Origin: Psococerastis gibbosa | Taxonomy: Eukaryota > Arthropoda > Insecta > Psocodea > Psocidae | Assembly (NCBI GenBank): GCA_963971405.1 | Contig: OZ020489.1 | Location: 11,780,001 to 11,844,000, forward strand | Direction of reading: 5' to 3' | DNA: 64,000 bases | Made by a program: the position numbers and the translations under genes | Notes under the pieces: generated by a model | The model's input: only the letters and a program-made list of their open reading frames with translations | Databases searched by the model: none | What the model was told of the DNA's origin: nothing | In this document: piece after piece, positions 36,365 to 48,175 of the stretch | Position numbering within the stretch: the first letter of the stretch is position 1 | Layout of the letters: each line of letters opens with the position of its first letter

Positions 36365-39300
36365 CTAAAAAAAATTCATTCGATAAGAATCAGAAAAATA
36401 TCTATTTACTTATTTTATTTTTTTTAAAGGTCTTGTTATGATATGGGAGTCTTTATTTTGCTTATTTTGGCTCACCGTATTGTGCTTAAGATTGAGCAAT
36501 TGCTCCTGCGAGTTCATAGGTGTAAATGTAGCTAAAAAAAATTCATTCGACAAGAATAAGAAAAATAGATATTTCCTTATTTTATTTTTTTTAAAGGTCT
36601 TGAAATGATATGGGTGTCTTAATTTTGCTTATTTTGGCTCATTGTATTGTACTTAACATTAAGCTGTTGCTTCAACGTGTTCATCGGTGTAAATGTAGCT
36701 AAAAAAAATTCATTCGACAGGAATCAGAAAAATAGCTATTTACTTATTTTCTTTTTTTTAAGGTCTTAATAAGATATAGGTGTCTTAATTTTGCTTATGT
36801 TGGCTCATTGTATTGTACCTAACATTGAGTAAATGCTCCTGCGTGTTCATCCGTGTAAATGTAGCTACTAAAAATTCATTCGACAAGAATAAGAAAAATA
36901 GCTACATACTTATTTTATTTTTTTTAAAGGTCTTGAATAGATATGGGTGTCCTAGTTTTGCTTACTTTGGCTCACTGTATTGTACCTTACATTTAGCAAT
37001 TGCTCCAGCGTGTTCATCGGTGCAAATGTAGCTACATAAAATTTATTCGACAAGAATAAGAAAAATAGCTATTTCATTATTTTCTTTTTTTTAAAGGTCT
37101 TAAAAAGATATAGGTGTCTTAATTTTGGTTATTTAGGCTCACTGTATTGTACTTAACATTGACCAATTGCTCCTGCGTGTTCATCGGTGTAAGTGGAGCT
37201 AAAAAAAATTCATTCGACAAGAATAAGAAAAATAGCTATATACTTATTTTATTTTTTTTAAAGGTTTTGATATGATATGGGTGTCATAATTTTGCTTATT
37301 TCGGCTCATTGTATTGTACATAACATTGAGCAATTGCTCCTGCGTGTTCATCTGTGTAATTGTAGCTAAAAAAAATTCATTCGACAAGAATAAGAAAAAT
37401 AGCTATTTACTTATTTTTTTTTTAAAGGTCTTGAAATGATATGGGTGTCTTAATTTTTCTTATTTTGGCTCAATGTATTGTACTTAACATTGGCCAATTG
37501 CTTCTGCGTGTTCATCGGTGTAAATGTAGCTAAAAAAAATTCATTCGACAAGAATACCAAAAATAGCTATATACTTATTTTATTTTTTTTAAAGGTTTTG
37601 ATATGATATGGGTGTCATATTTTGCTTACTTCGGCTCATTGTATTGTACATAACATTAAGCAATTGCTCCTGCGTGTTCATCGGTGTAATTGTAGCTAAA
37701 AAAAATTCATTCGACAAGAATTAGAAAAATAGCTATTTACTTTTTTTTTTTTTTAAAGGTCTTGAAATGATATGGGTGTCTTAATTTTGCTTATTTTGGC
37801 TCATTGTATTGTTCTTAACATTGAGCAGTTGCTTTTGCGTGTTCAAAGGTGTAAATGTAGCTAAAAAAAATTCATTCGACAGGAATCAGAAAAATAGCTA
37901 TTTACTTATTTTATTTTTTTAAAGGTCTTTAAAAGATAAAGGTGTCTTAATTTTGTTTATTTTGGCTCATTGTATTGTATTAAACATTGAGCAGTTGCTT
38001 CTGCGTGTTCATCGGTGTAAATGTAGCTAAAAAAAATTCATTCGACAGGAATCAGAAAAATAGCTATTTACTTATTTTATTTTTTTAAAGGTCTTGAAAT
38101 GATATGAGTGTCTTAATTTTGCTTATTTTGGCTCAATGTATAGTACTTAACATTGAGCAAGTGCTTCTGCGTGTTCATCGGTGTAAATGTAGCTAAAAAA
38201 AATTCATTCGACAAGAATACCAAAAATAGCTATATACTTATTTTATTTTTTTTAAAGGTTTTGATATGGTATGGGTGTCTTAATTTGGCTTATTTCGGCT
38301 CATTGTATTGTACTTAACATTGAGCAGTTGCTTCTGCGTGTTCATCGGTGTAAATGTAGCTAAAAAAAATTCATTCGACAGGAATCAGAAAAATAGCTAT
38401 TTACTTATTTTATTTTTTTAAAGGTCTTTAAAAGATATAGGTGTCCTAATTTTGCTTATTTTGGCTCATTGTACTGTACCTAACATTGGGCAAATGCTCC
38501 TGCGTGTTCATCCGTGTAAATGTAGCTACTAAAAATTCACAAGACATGAATAAGAAAAATAGCAATTTAGTTAATTTTTTTTTTTAAAGGTCTTAAAAAG
38601 ATATAGGTGTCTTAATTTTGCTTATGTTGGCTCACTGTATTGTACCTAACATTGAGCAATTGCTCGTGCGTGTTCGTCGGTGTAAATTTAGCTACAAAAA
38701 ATTCATTCGACAAGAATAAGAAAAATAGCTATTTCGTTATTTTCTTTTTTTAAAGGTCTTAAAAAGATATAGGTGTCGTAATTTTGGTTATTTAGGCTCA
38801 ATGTATTGTACTTAACATTGACCAATTGCTTCTGCGTGTTCATCGGTGTAATTGTAGCTAAAAAAAATTCATTCGACAAGAATAAGAAAAATAGCTATTT
38901 ACTTATTTTTTTTTTTAAAGGTCTTGAAATGATATGGGTGTCTTAATTTTGCTTATTTTGGCTCATTTTATAGTACTCAACATTGAGCAGTTGCTTCTGC
39001 GTGTTCATCGGTGTAAATGTAGCTAAAAAAAAATTCATTCGACAGGAATCAGAAAAATAGCTATTTAGTTATTTTCATTTTTTTAAGGTCTTAATATGAT
39101 ATGAGTGTCTTAATTTTGCTTATGTTGGCTCATTGTATTGTACCCAACATTGAGTAAATGCTCCTGCGTGTTCATCGGTGTAATTGTAGCTAAAAAAAAT
39201 TCATTCGACAAGAATAAGAAAAATAGCTATTTACTTATTTTTTTTTTAAAGGTCTTGAAATGATATGGGTGTCTTAATTTTTCTTATTTTGGCTCAATGT

Positions 39301-40410
39301 ATTGTACTTAACATTGACCAATTGCTTCTGCGTGTTCATCGGTGTAAATGTAGCTAAAAAAAATTCATTCGACAAGAATACCAAAAATAGCTATATACTT
39401 ATTTTATTTTTTTTAAAGGTTTTGATACGATATGGGTGTCATATTTTGCTTACTTCGGCTCATTGTATTGTACATAATATTAAGCAATTGCTCCTGCGTG
39501 TTCATCGGTGTAATTGTAGCTAAAAAAAATTCATTCGACAAGAATAAGAAAAATAGCTATTTACTTATTTTTTTTTTTTAAAGGTCTTGAAATGATATGG
39601 GTGTCTTAATTTTGCTTATTTTGGCTCATTGTATTGTTTTTAACATCGAGCAGTTGCTTTTGCGTGTTCAAAGGTGTAAATGTAGCTAAAAAAAATTCAT
39701 TCGACAGGAATCAGAAAATTAGCTATTTACTTATTTTATTTTTTTAAAGGTCTTTAAAAGATATAGGTGTCTTAATTTTGCTTATTTTGGCTCATTGTAT
39801 TGTATTAAACATTGAGCAGTTGCTTCTGCGTGTTCATCGGTGTAAATGTAGCTAAAAAAAATTCATTCGACAGGAATCAGAAAAATAGCTATTTACTTAT
39901 TTTATTTTTTTAAAGGTCTTGAAATGATATGGGTGTCTTAATTTTGCTTATTTTGGCTCAATGTATAGTACTTAACATTGAGCAAGTGCTTCTGCGTGTT
40001 CATCGGTGTAAATGTAGCTAAAAAAAATTCATTCGACAAGAATACCAAAAATAGCTATATACTTATTTTATTTTTTTTAAAGGTTTTGATATGGTATGGG
40101 TGTCTTAATTTGGCTTATTTCGGCTCATTGCATTGTACTTAACATTGAGCAGTTGCTTCTGCGTGTTCATCGGTGTAAATGTAGCTAAAAAAAATTCATT
40201 CGACAGGAATCAGAAAAATAGCTATTTACTTATTTTATTTTTTTAAAGGTCTTCAAAAGATATAGGTGTTCTAATTTTGCTTATTTTGGCTCATTGTACT
40301 GTACCTAACATTGGGCAAATGCTCCTGCGTGTTCATCCGTGTAAATGTAGCTACTAAAAATTCACAAGACAAGAATAAGAAAAATAGCAATTTAGTTAAT
40401 TTTTTTTTTT
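36093..40410 (+). repeat. HOR unit, about 4,318 bp (26 monomers), copy 1
   Basis: Markers recur at 4,318-4,320 bp. Examples are tgttatgata at 36,101 and 40,419, the monomer pair starting at 36,813 and 41,131, and taatttggct at 38,281 and 42,601. The joint lies near 40,411 in aaaggtctt, where ttaatttttttttt gives way to ttgttatgatatgggag. A hybrid monomer at about 39,060 (cagaaaaatagct followed by atttagttattttc) marks loss of one monomer compared with 13,730-13,900. Confidence 0.8.
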
Positions 40411-41544
40411 AAAGGTCTTGTTATGATATGGGAGTCTTTATTTTGCTTATTTTGGCTCACCGTATTGTGCTTAAGATTGAGCAATTGCTCCTGCGAGTTC
40501 ATAGGTGTAAATGTAGCTAAAACAAATTCATTCGACAAGAATAAGAAAAATAGATATTTCCTTATTTTATTTTTTTTAAAGGTCTTGAAATGATATGGGT
40601 GTCTTAATTTTGCTTATTGTGCCTCATTGTATTGCACTAACATTGAGCAATTGCTCCTGCATGTTCATCGGTGTAAATGTAGCTAAAAAAAATTCATTCG
40701 ATAAGAATCAGAAAAATAGCTATTTACTTATTTTATTTTATTTAAAGGTCTTGTTATGATATGGGAGTCTTTATTTTGCTTATTTTGGCTCACCGTATTG
40801 TGCTTAAGATTGAGCAATTGCTCCTGCGAGTTCATAGGTGTAAATGTAGCTAAAAAAAATTCATTCGACAAGAATAAGAAAAATAGATATTTCCTTATTT
40901 TATTTTTTTTAAAGGTCTTGAAATGATGTGGGTGTCTTAGTTTTGCTTATTTTGGCTCATTGTATTGTACTTAACATTAAGCTGTTGCTTCAACGTGTTC
41001 ATCGGTGTAAATGTAGCTAAAAAAAATTCATTCGACAGGAATCAGAAAAATAGCTATTTACTTATTTTCTTTTTTTTAAGGTCTTAATAAGATATAGGTG
41101 TCTTAATTTTGCTTATGTTGGCTCATTGTATTGTACCTAACATTGAGTAAATGCTCCTGCGTGTTCATCCGTGTAAATGTAGCTACTAAAAATTCATTCG
41201 ACAAGAATAAGAAAAATAGCTACATACTTATTTTATTTTTTTTAAAGGTCTTGAATAGATATGGGTGTCCTAGTTTTGCTTACTTTGGCTCACTGTATTG
41301 TACCTTACATTTAGCAATTGCTCCAGCGTGTTCATCGGTGCAAATGTAGCTACATAAAATTTATTCGACAAGAATAAGAAAAATAGCTATTTCATTATTT
41401 TCTTTTTTTTAAAGGTCTTAAAAAGATATAGGTGTCTTAATTTTGGTTATTTAGGCTCACTGTATTGTACTTAACATTGACCAATTGCTCCTGCGTGTTC
41501 ATCGGTGTAAGTGGAGCTAAAAAAAATTCATTCGACAAGAATAA

Positions 41545-42103
41545 GAAAAATAGCTATTTACTTATTTTTTTTTTTTAAAGGTCTTGAAATGATATGGGTG
41601 TCTTAATTTTGCTTATTTTGGCTCATTGTATTGCTCTTAACATTGAGCAATTGCTTTTGCGTGTTCAAAGGTGTAAATGTAGCTAAAAAAAATTCATTCG
41701 ACAAGAATACCAAAAATAGCTATATACTTATTTTATTTTTTTTAAAGGTTTTGATATGATATGGGTGTCATAATTTTGCTTATTTCGGCTCATTGTATTG
41801 TACATAACATTGAGCAATTGCTCCTGCGTGTTCATCTGTGTAATTGTAGCTAAAAAAAATTCATTCGACAGGAATCAGAAAAATAGCTATTTACTTATTT
41901 TTTTTTTTTAAAGGTCTTGAAATGATATGGGTGTCTTAATTTTGCTTATTTTGGCTCATTGTATTGCTCTTAACATTGAGCAATTGCTTTTGCGTGTTCA
42001 AAGGTGTAAATGTAGCTAAAAAAAATTCATTCGACAAGAATACCAAAAATAGCTATATACTTATTTTATTTTTTTTAAAGGTTTTGATATGATATGGGTG
42101 TCA
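41545..42103 (+). repeat. Local 333-bp dimer duplication
   Basis: The segment containing ttgctcttaacattgagcaa, the caaagg start, and the aagaatacc monomer appears at about 41,545-41,770 and again at 41,878-42,103. The two copies then diverge (gtcataattttgc against gtcatgttttgc). The marker ttgctcttaac lies at 41,631 and 41,964. It recurs near 48,350 in the downstream 6.5-kb copy. Confidence 0.82.
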
Positions 42104-42419
42104 TGTTTTGCTTACTTCGGCTCATTGTATTGTACATAACATTAAGCTATTGCTCCTGCGTGTTCATCGGTGTAATTGTAGCTAAAAAAAATTCATTCGA
42201 CAAGAATAAGAAAAATAGCTATTTACTTATTTTTTTTTTTAAAGGTCTTGAAATGATATGGGTGTCTTAATTTTGCTTATTTTGGCTCATTGTATTGTTC
42301 TTAACATTGAGCAGTTGCTTTTGCGTGTTCAAAGGTGTAAATGTAGCTAAAAAAAATTCATTCGACAGGAATCAGAAAAATAGCTATTTACTTATTTTAT
42401 TTTTTTAAAGGTCTTGAAA

Positions 42420-42500
42420 TGATATGGGTGTCTTAATTTTGCTTATTTTGGCTCAATGTATTGTATTAAACATTGAGCAAGTGCTTCTGCGTGTTCATCG
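42420..42500 (+). repeat. Hybrid monomer from loss of one unit
   Basis: Here gcttattttggctcaatgta is followed by ttgtattaaacattgagcaagtgcttctg. The downstream relative at 48,820-49,030 has two separate monomers, one with gtattaaacattgagcagttgc and the next with agtacttaacattgagcaagtgc. The single version here fuses the first half of one to the second half of the other. This explains the offset change from 6,375 to 6,541 bp. The alternative is that the 48.9-kb copy gained a monomer. Confidence 0.75.
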
Positions 42501-43549
42501 GTGTAAATGTAGCTAAAAAAAATTCATTCGACAAGAATACCAAAAATAGCTATATACTTATATTATTTTTTTTAAAGGTTTTGATATGGTATGGGTGTCT
42601 TAATTTGGCTTATTTCGGCTCATTGTATTGTACTTAACATTGAGCAGTTGCTTCTGCGTGTTCATCGGTGTAAATGTAGCTAAAAAAAATTCATTCGACA
42701 GGAATCAGAAAAATAGCTATATACTTATTTTATTTTTTTAAAGGTCTTTAAAAGATATAGGTGTCCTAATTTTGCTTATTTTGGCTCATTGTACTGTACC
42801 TAACATTGGGCAAATCCTCCTGCGTGTTCATCCGTGTAAATGTAGCTACTAAAAATTCACAAGACATGAATAAGAAAAATAGCAATTTAGTTAATTTTTT
42901 TTTTTAAAGGTCTTAAAAAGATATAGGTGTCTTAATTTTGCTTATGTTGGCTCACTGTATTGTACCTAACATTGAGCAATTGCTCGTGCGTGTTCGTCGG
43001 TGTAAATTTAGCTACAAAAAATTCATTCGACAAGAATAAGAAAAATAGCTATTTCGTTATTTTCTTTTTTTAAAGGTCTTAAAAAGATATAGGTGTCGTA
43101 ATTTTGGTTATTTAGGCTCAATGTATTGTACTTAACATTGACCAATTGCTTCTGCGTGTTCATCGGTGTAATTGTAGCTAAAAAAAATTCATTCGACAAG
43201 AATAAGAAAAATAGCTATTTACTTATTTTTTTTTTTAAAGGTCTTGAAATGATATGGGTGTCTTAATTTTGCTTATTTTGGCTCATTTTATAGTACTCAA
43301 CATTGAGCAGTTGCTTCTGCGTGTTCATCGGTGTAAATGTAGCTAAAAAAAAATTCATTCGACAGGAATCAGAAAAATAGCTATTTACTTATTTTATTTT
43401 TTTAAAGGTCTTTAAAAGATATAGGTGTCCTAATTTTGCTAATTTTGGCTCATTGTAATGTACCTAACATTGAGCAAATGCTCCTGCGTGTTCATCCGTG
43501 TAAATGTAGCTACTAAAAATTCATTCGACAAGAATAAGAAAAATAGCTA

Positions 43550-44776
43550 TTTACTTTTTTTTTTTTAAAGGTCTTGAAATGATATGGGTGTCTTAATTTT
43601 TCTTATTTTGGCTCAATGTATTGTACTTAACATTGACCAATTGCTTCTGCGTGTTCATCGGTGTAAATGTAGCTAAAAAAAATTCATTCGACAAGAATAC
43701 CAAAAATAGCTATATACTTATTTTATTTTTTTTAAAGGTTTTGATACGATATGGGTGTCATATTTTGCTAACTTCGGCTCATTGTATTGTACATAATATT
43801 AAGCAATTGCTCCTGCGTGTTCATCGGTGTAATTGTAGCTAAAAAAAATTCATTCGACAAGAATAAGAAAAATAGCTATTTACTTATTTTTTTTTTTAAA
43901 GGTCTTGAAATGATATGGGTGTCTTAATTTTGCTTATTTTGGCTCATTGTATAGTACTCAACATTGAGCAGTTGCTTCTGCGTGTTCATCGGTGTAAATG
44001 TAGCTAAAAAAAAATTCATTCGACAGGAATCAGAAAAATAGCTATTTACTTATTTTATTTTTTTAAAGGTCTTTAAAAGATATAGGTGTCCTAATTTTGC
44101 TAATTTTGGCTCATTGTAATGTACCTAACATTGAGCAAATGCTCCTGCGTGTTCATCCGTGTAAATGTAGCTACTAAAAATTCATTCGACAAGAATAAGA
44201 AAAATAGCTATTTAGTTATTTTCATTTTTTTAAGGTCTTAATAAGATATAGGTGTCTTAATTTTGCTTATGTTGGCTCATTGTATTGTACCCAACATTGA
44301 GTAAATGCTCCTGCGTGTTCATCGGTGTAATTGTAGCTAAAAAAAATTCATTCGACAAGAATAAGAAAAATAGCTATTTACTTATTTTTTTTTTAAAGGT
44401 CTTGAAATGATATGGGTGTCTTAATTTTTCTTATTTTGGCTCAATGTATTGTACTTAACATTGACCAATTGCTTCTGCGTGTTCATCGGTGTAAATGTAG
44501 CTAAAAAAAATTCATTCGACAAGAATACCAAAAATAGCTATATACTTATTTTATTTTTTTTAAAGGTTTTGATACGATATGGGTGTCATATTTTGCTTAC
44601 TTCGGCTCATTGTATTGTACATAATATTAAGCAATTGCTCCTGCGTGTTCATCGGTGTAATTGTAGCTAAAAAAAATTCATTCGACAAGAATAAGAAAAA
44701 TAGCTATTTACTTATTTTTTTTTTTTAAAGGTCTTGAAATGATATGGGTGTCTTAATTTTGCTTATTTTGGCTCAT
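43550..44776 (+). repeat. 828-bp (5-monomer) internal duplication
   Basis: About 43,550-43,948 recurs at 44,378-44,776 with an offset of 828 bp. Both carry tttcttatttt, gaccaattgcttctg, aagaatacc, gttttgatacg, and acataatattaag. The same 828-bp spacing recurs at 50,162/50,990 and 54,639/55,467. The 5-monomer duplication therefore preceded the larger 6.5-kb and 4.5-kb copies. Confidence 0.85.
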
Positions 44777-46941
44777 TGTATTGTTTTTAACATTGAGCAG
44801 TTGCTTTTGTGTGTTCAAAGGTGTAAATGTAGCTAAAAAAAATTCATTCGACAGGAATCAGAAAATTAGCTATTTACTTATTTTATTTTTTTAAAGGTCT
44901 TTAAAAGATATAGGTGTCTTAATTTTGCTTATTTTGGCTCATTGTATTGTATTAAACATTGAGCAGTTGCTTCTGCGTGTTCATCGGTGTAAATGTAGCT
45001 AAAAAAAATTCATTCGACAGGAATCAGAAAAATAGCTATTTACTTATTTTATTTTTTTAAAGGTCTTGAAATGATATGGGTGTCTTAATTTTGCTTATTT
45101 TGGCTCAATGTATAGTACTTAACATTGAGCAAGTGCTTCTGCGTGTTCATCGGTGTAAATGTATCTAAAAAAAATTCATTCGACAAGAATACCAAAAATA
45201 GCTATTTACTTATTTTATTTTTTTTAAAGGTTTTGATATGGTATGGGTGTCTTAATTTGGCTTATTTCGGCTCATTGCATTGTACTAAACATTGAGCAGT
45301 TGCTTCTGCGTGTTCATCGGTGTAAATGTAGCTAAAAAAAATTCATTCGACAGGAATCAGAAAAATAGCTATTTACTTATTTTATTTTTTTAAAGGTCTT
45401 CAAAAGATATAGGTGTTCTAATTTTGCTTATTTTGGCTCATTGTACTGTACCTAACATTGGGCAAATGCTCCTGCGTGTTCATCCGTGTAAATGTAGCTA
45501 CTAAAAATTCACAAGACAAGAATAAGAAAAATAGCAATTTAGTTAATTTTTTTTTTTAAAGGTCTTAAAAAGATATAGGTGTCTTAATTTTGCTTATGTT
45601 GGCTCACTGTATTGTACCTAACATTGAGCAATTGCTCGTGCGTGTTCGTCGGTGTAAATTTAGCTACAAAAAATTCATTCGACAAGAATAAGAAAAATAG
45701 CTATTTCGTTATTTTCTTTTTTTAAAGGTCTTAAAAAGATATAGGTGTCTTAATTTCGGTTATTTAGGCTCAATGTATTGTACTTAACATTGACCAATTG
45801 CTTCTGCGTGTTCATCGGTGTAATTGTAGCTAAAAAAAATTCATTCGACAAGAATAAGAAAAATAGCTATTTACTTATTTTTTTTTTTAAAGGTCTTGAA
45901 ATGATATGGGTGTCTTAATTTTGCTTATTTTGGCTCATTTTATAGTACTCAACATTGAGCAGTTGCTTCTGCGTGTTCATCGGTGTAAATGTAGCTAAAA
46001 AAAAATTCATTCGACAGGAATCAGAAAAATAGCTATTTACTTATTTTATTTTTTTAAAGGTCTTTAAAAGATATAGGTGTCCTAATTTTGCTAATTTTGG
46101 CTCATTGTAATGTACCTAACATTGAGCAAATGCTCCTGCGTGTTCATCCGTGTAAATGTAGCTACTAAAAATTCATTCGACAAGAATAAGAAAAATAGCT
46201 ATTTAGTTATTTTCATTTTTTTAAGGTCTTAATATGATATGAGTGTCTTAATTTTGCTTATTTTGGCTCATTGTATTGTACTTAACATTGAGCAATTGCT
46301 CCTGCGTGTTCATCGGTGTAAATGTAGCTAAAAAAAATTCATTCGACAAGAATAAGAAAAATAGCTATTTACTTATTTTTTTTTTAAAGGTCTTGAAATG
46401 ATATGGGTGTCTTAATTTTTCTTATTTTGGCTCATTGTATTGTTCTTAACATTGAGCAGTTGCTTTTGCGTGTTCAAAGGTGTAAATGTAGCTAAAAAAA
46501 ATTCATTCGACAGGAATCAGAAAAATAGCTATTTACTTATTTTATTTTTTTAAAGGTCTTTAAAAGATATAGGTGTCTTAATTTTGCTTATTTTGGCTCA
46601 ATGTATTGTATTAAACATTGAGCAGTTGCTTCTGCGTGTTCATCGGTGTAAATGTAGCTAAAAAAAATTCATTCGACAGGAATCAGAAAAATAGCTATTT
46701 ACTTATTTTATTTTTTTAAAGGTCTTGAAATGATATGGGTGTCTTAATTTTGCTTATTTTGGCTCAATGTATAGTACTTAACATTGAGCAAGTGCTTCTG
46801 CGTGTTCATCGGTGTAAATGTAGCTAAAAAAAATTCATTCGACAAGAATACCAAAAATAGCTATATACTTATATTATTTTTTTTAAAGGTTTTGATATGG
46901 TATGGGTGTCTTAATTTGGCTTATTTCGGCTCATTGTATTG

Positions 46942-46947
46942 TACTTA
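46942..46947 (+). other. Out-of-phase deletion junction at microhomology TACTTA
   Basis: The text runs ctcattgtattgTACTTA and then tttattttttttaaaggttttg. In intact monomers the first TACTTA lies near phase 135 before acattgag. The second TACTTA lies near phase 60 before ttttatttt. The join uses the shared hexamer and loses about 90 bp modulo the monomer, leaving the array out of register. It creates a fused 94-codon open frame (46,784-47,068) that I regard as non-coding. Confidence 0.88.
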
Positions 46948-48175
46948 TTTATTTTTTTTAAAGGTTTTGATACGATATGGGTGTCATATTTTGCTTACTT
47001 CGGCTCATTGTATTGTACATAATATTAAGCAATTGCTCCTGCGTGTTCATCGGTGTAATTGTAGCTAAAAAAAATTCATTCGACAAGAATAAGAAAAATA
47101 GCTATTTACTTATTTTTTTTTTTAAAGGTCTTGAAATGATATGGGTGTCTTAATTTTGCTTATTTTGGCTCATTGTATAGTACTCAACATTGAGCAGTTG
47201 CTTCTGCGTGTTCATCGGTGTAAATGTAGCTAAAAAAAAATTCATTCGACAGGAATCAGAAAAATAGCTATTTACTTATTTTATTTTTTTAAAGGTCTTT
47301 AAAAGATATAGGTGTCCTAATTTTGCTAATTTTGGCTCATTGTAATGTACCTAACATTGAGCAAATGCTCCTGCGTGTTCATCCGTGTAAATGTAGCTAC
47401 TAAAAATTCATTCGACAAGAATAAGAAAAATAGCTATTTAGTTATTTTCATTTTTTTAAGGTCTTAATAAGATATAGGTGTCTTAATTTTGCTTATGTTG
47501 GCTCATTGTATTGTACCCAACATTGAGTAAATGCTCCTGCGTGTTCATCGGTGTAATTGTAGCTAAAAAAAATTCATTCGACAAGAATAAGAAAAATAGC
47601 TATTTACTTATTTTTTTTTTAAAGGTCTTGAAATGATATGGGTGTCTTAATTTTTCTTATTTTGGCTCAATGTATTGTACTTAACATTGACCAATTGCTT
47701 CTGCGTGTTCATCGGTGTAAATGTAGCTAAAAAAAATTCATTCGACAAGAATACCAAAAATAGCTATATACTTATTTTATTTTTTTTAAAGGTTTTGATA
47801 CGATATGGGTGTCATATTTTGCTTACTTCGGCTCATTGTATTGTACATAATATTAAGCAATTGCTCCTGCGTGTTCATCGGTGTAATTGTAGCTAAAAAA
47901 AATTCATTCGACAAGAATAAGAAAAATAGCTATTTACTTATTTTTTTTTTTTAAAGGTCTTGAAATGATATGTGTGTCTTAATTTTGCTTATTTTGGCTC
48001 ATTGTATTGTTTTTAACATTGAGCAGTTGCTTTTGTGTGTTCAAAGGTGTAAATGTAGCTAAAAAAAATTCATTCGACAGGAATCAGAAAATTAGCTATT
48101 TACTTATTTTATTTTTTTAAAGGTCTTTAAAAGATATAGGTGTCTTAATTTTGCTTATTTTGGCTCATTGTATTG

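Larger units (their letters stand above)
40411..44700 (+). repeat. HOR unit, about 4,318 bp, rearranged copy 2
   Basis: This copy of 36,093-40,410 has been edited by single-monomer gains and losses. The offset changes from 4,318 to 4,484 near 41,700 (an extra monomer) and is back at 4,319-4,320 by 42,600. It includes a local 333-bp repeat at about 41,545-42,103 and a hybrid monomer near 42,460. The edge near 44,700 is approximate because later repeats overlap. Confidence 0.7.
41801..48175 (+). repeat. HOR unit, about 6.4 kb, copy 1 (with two deletions)
   Basis: Markers recur at 6,375 bp (gttcatctgtg near 41,830 and 48,205) and, after the hybrid monomer near 42,460, at 6,541 bp. Examples of the latter are gtatctaaaa at 45,161 and 51,702, and tgttcttaac near 46,440 and 52,981. 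The copy carries an out-of-phase deletion at 46,942-46,947. The joint with copy 2 is near 48,176, where gtattgta is followed by cataac instead of ttaaac. Confidence 0.82.

Noticed and set aside
46784..47068. A longer 94-codon open frame
   Set aside because: It arises from the out-of-phase deletion at 46,942-46,947 joining two monomers; not a selected gene.
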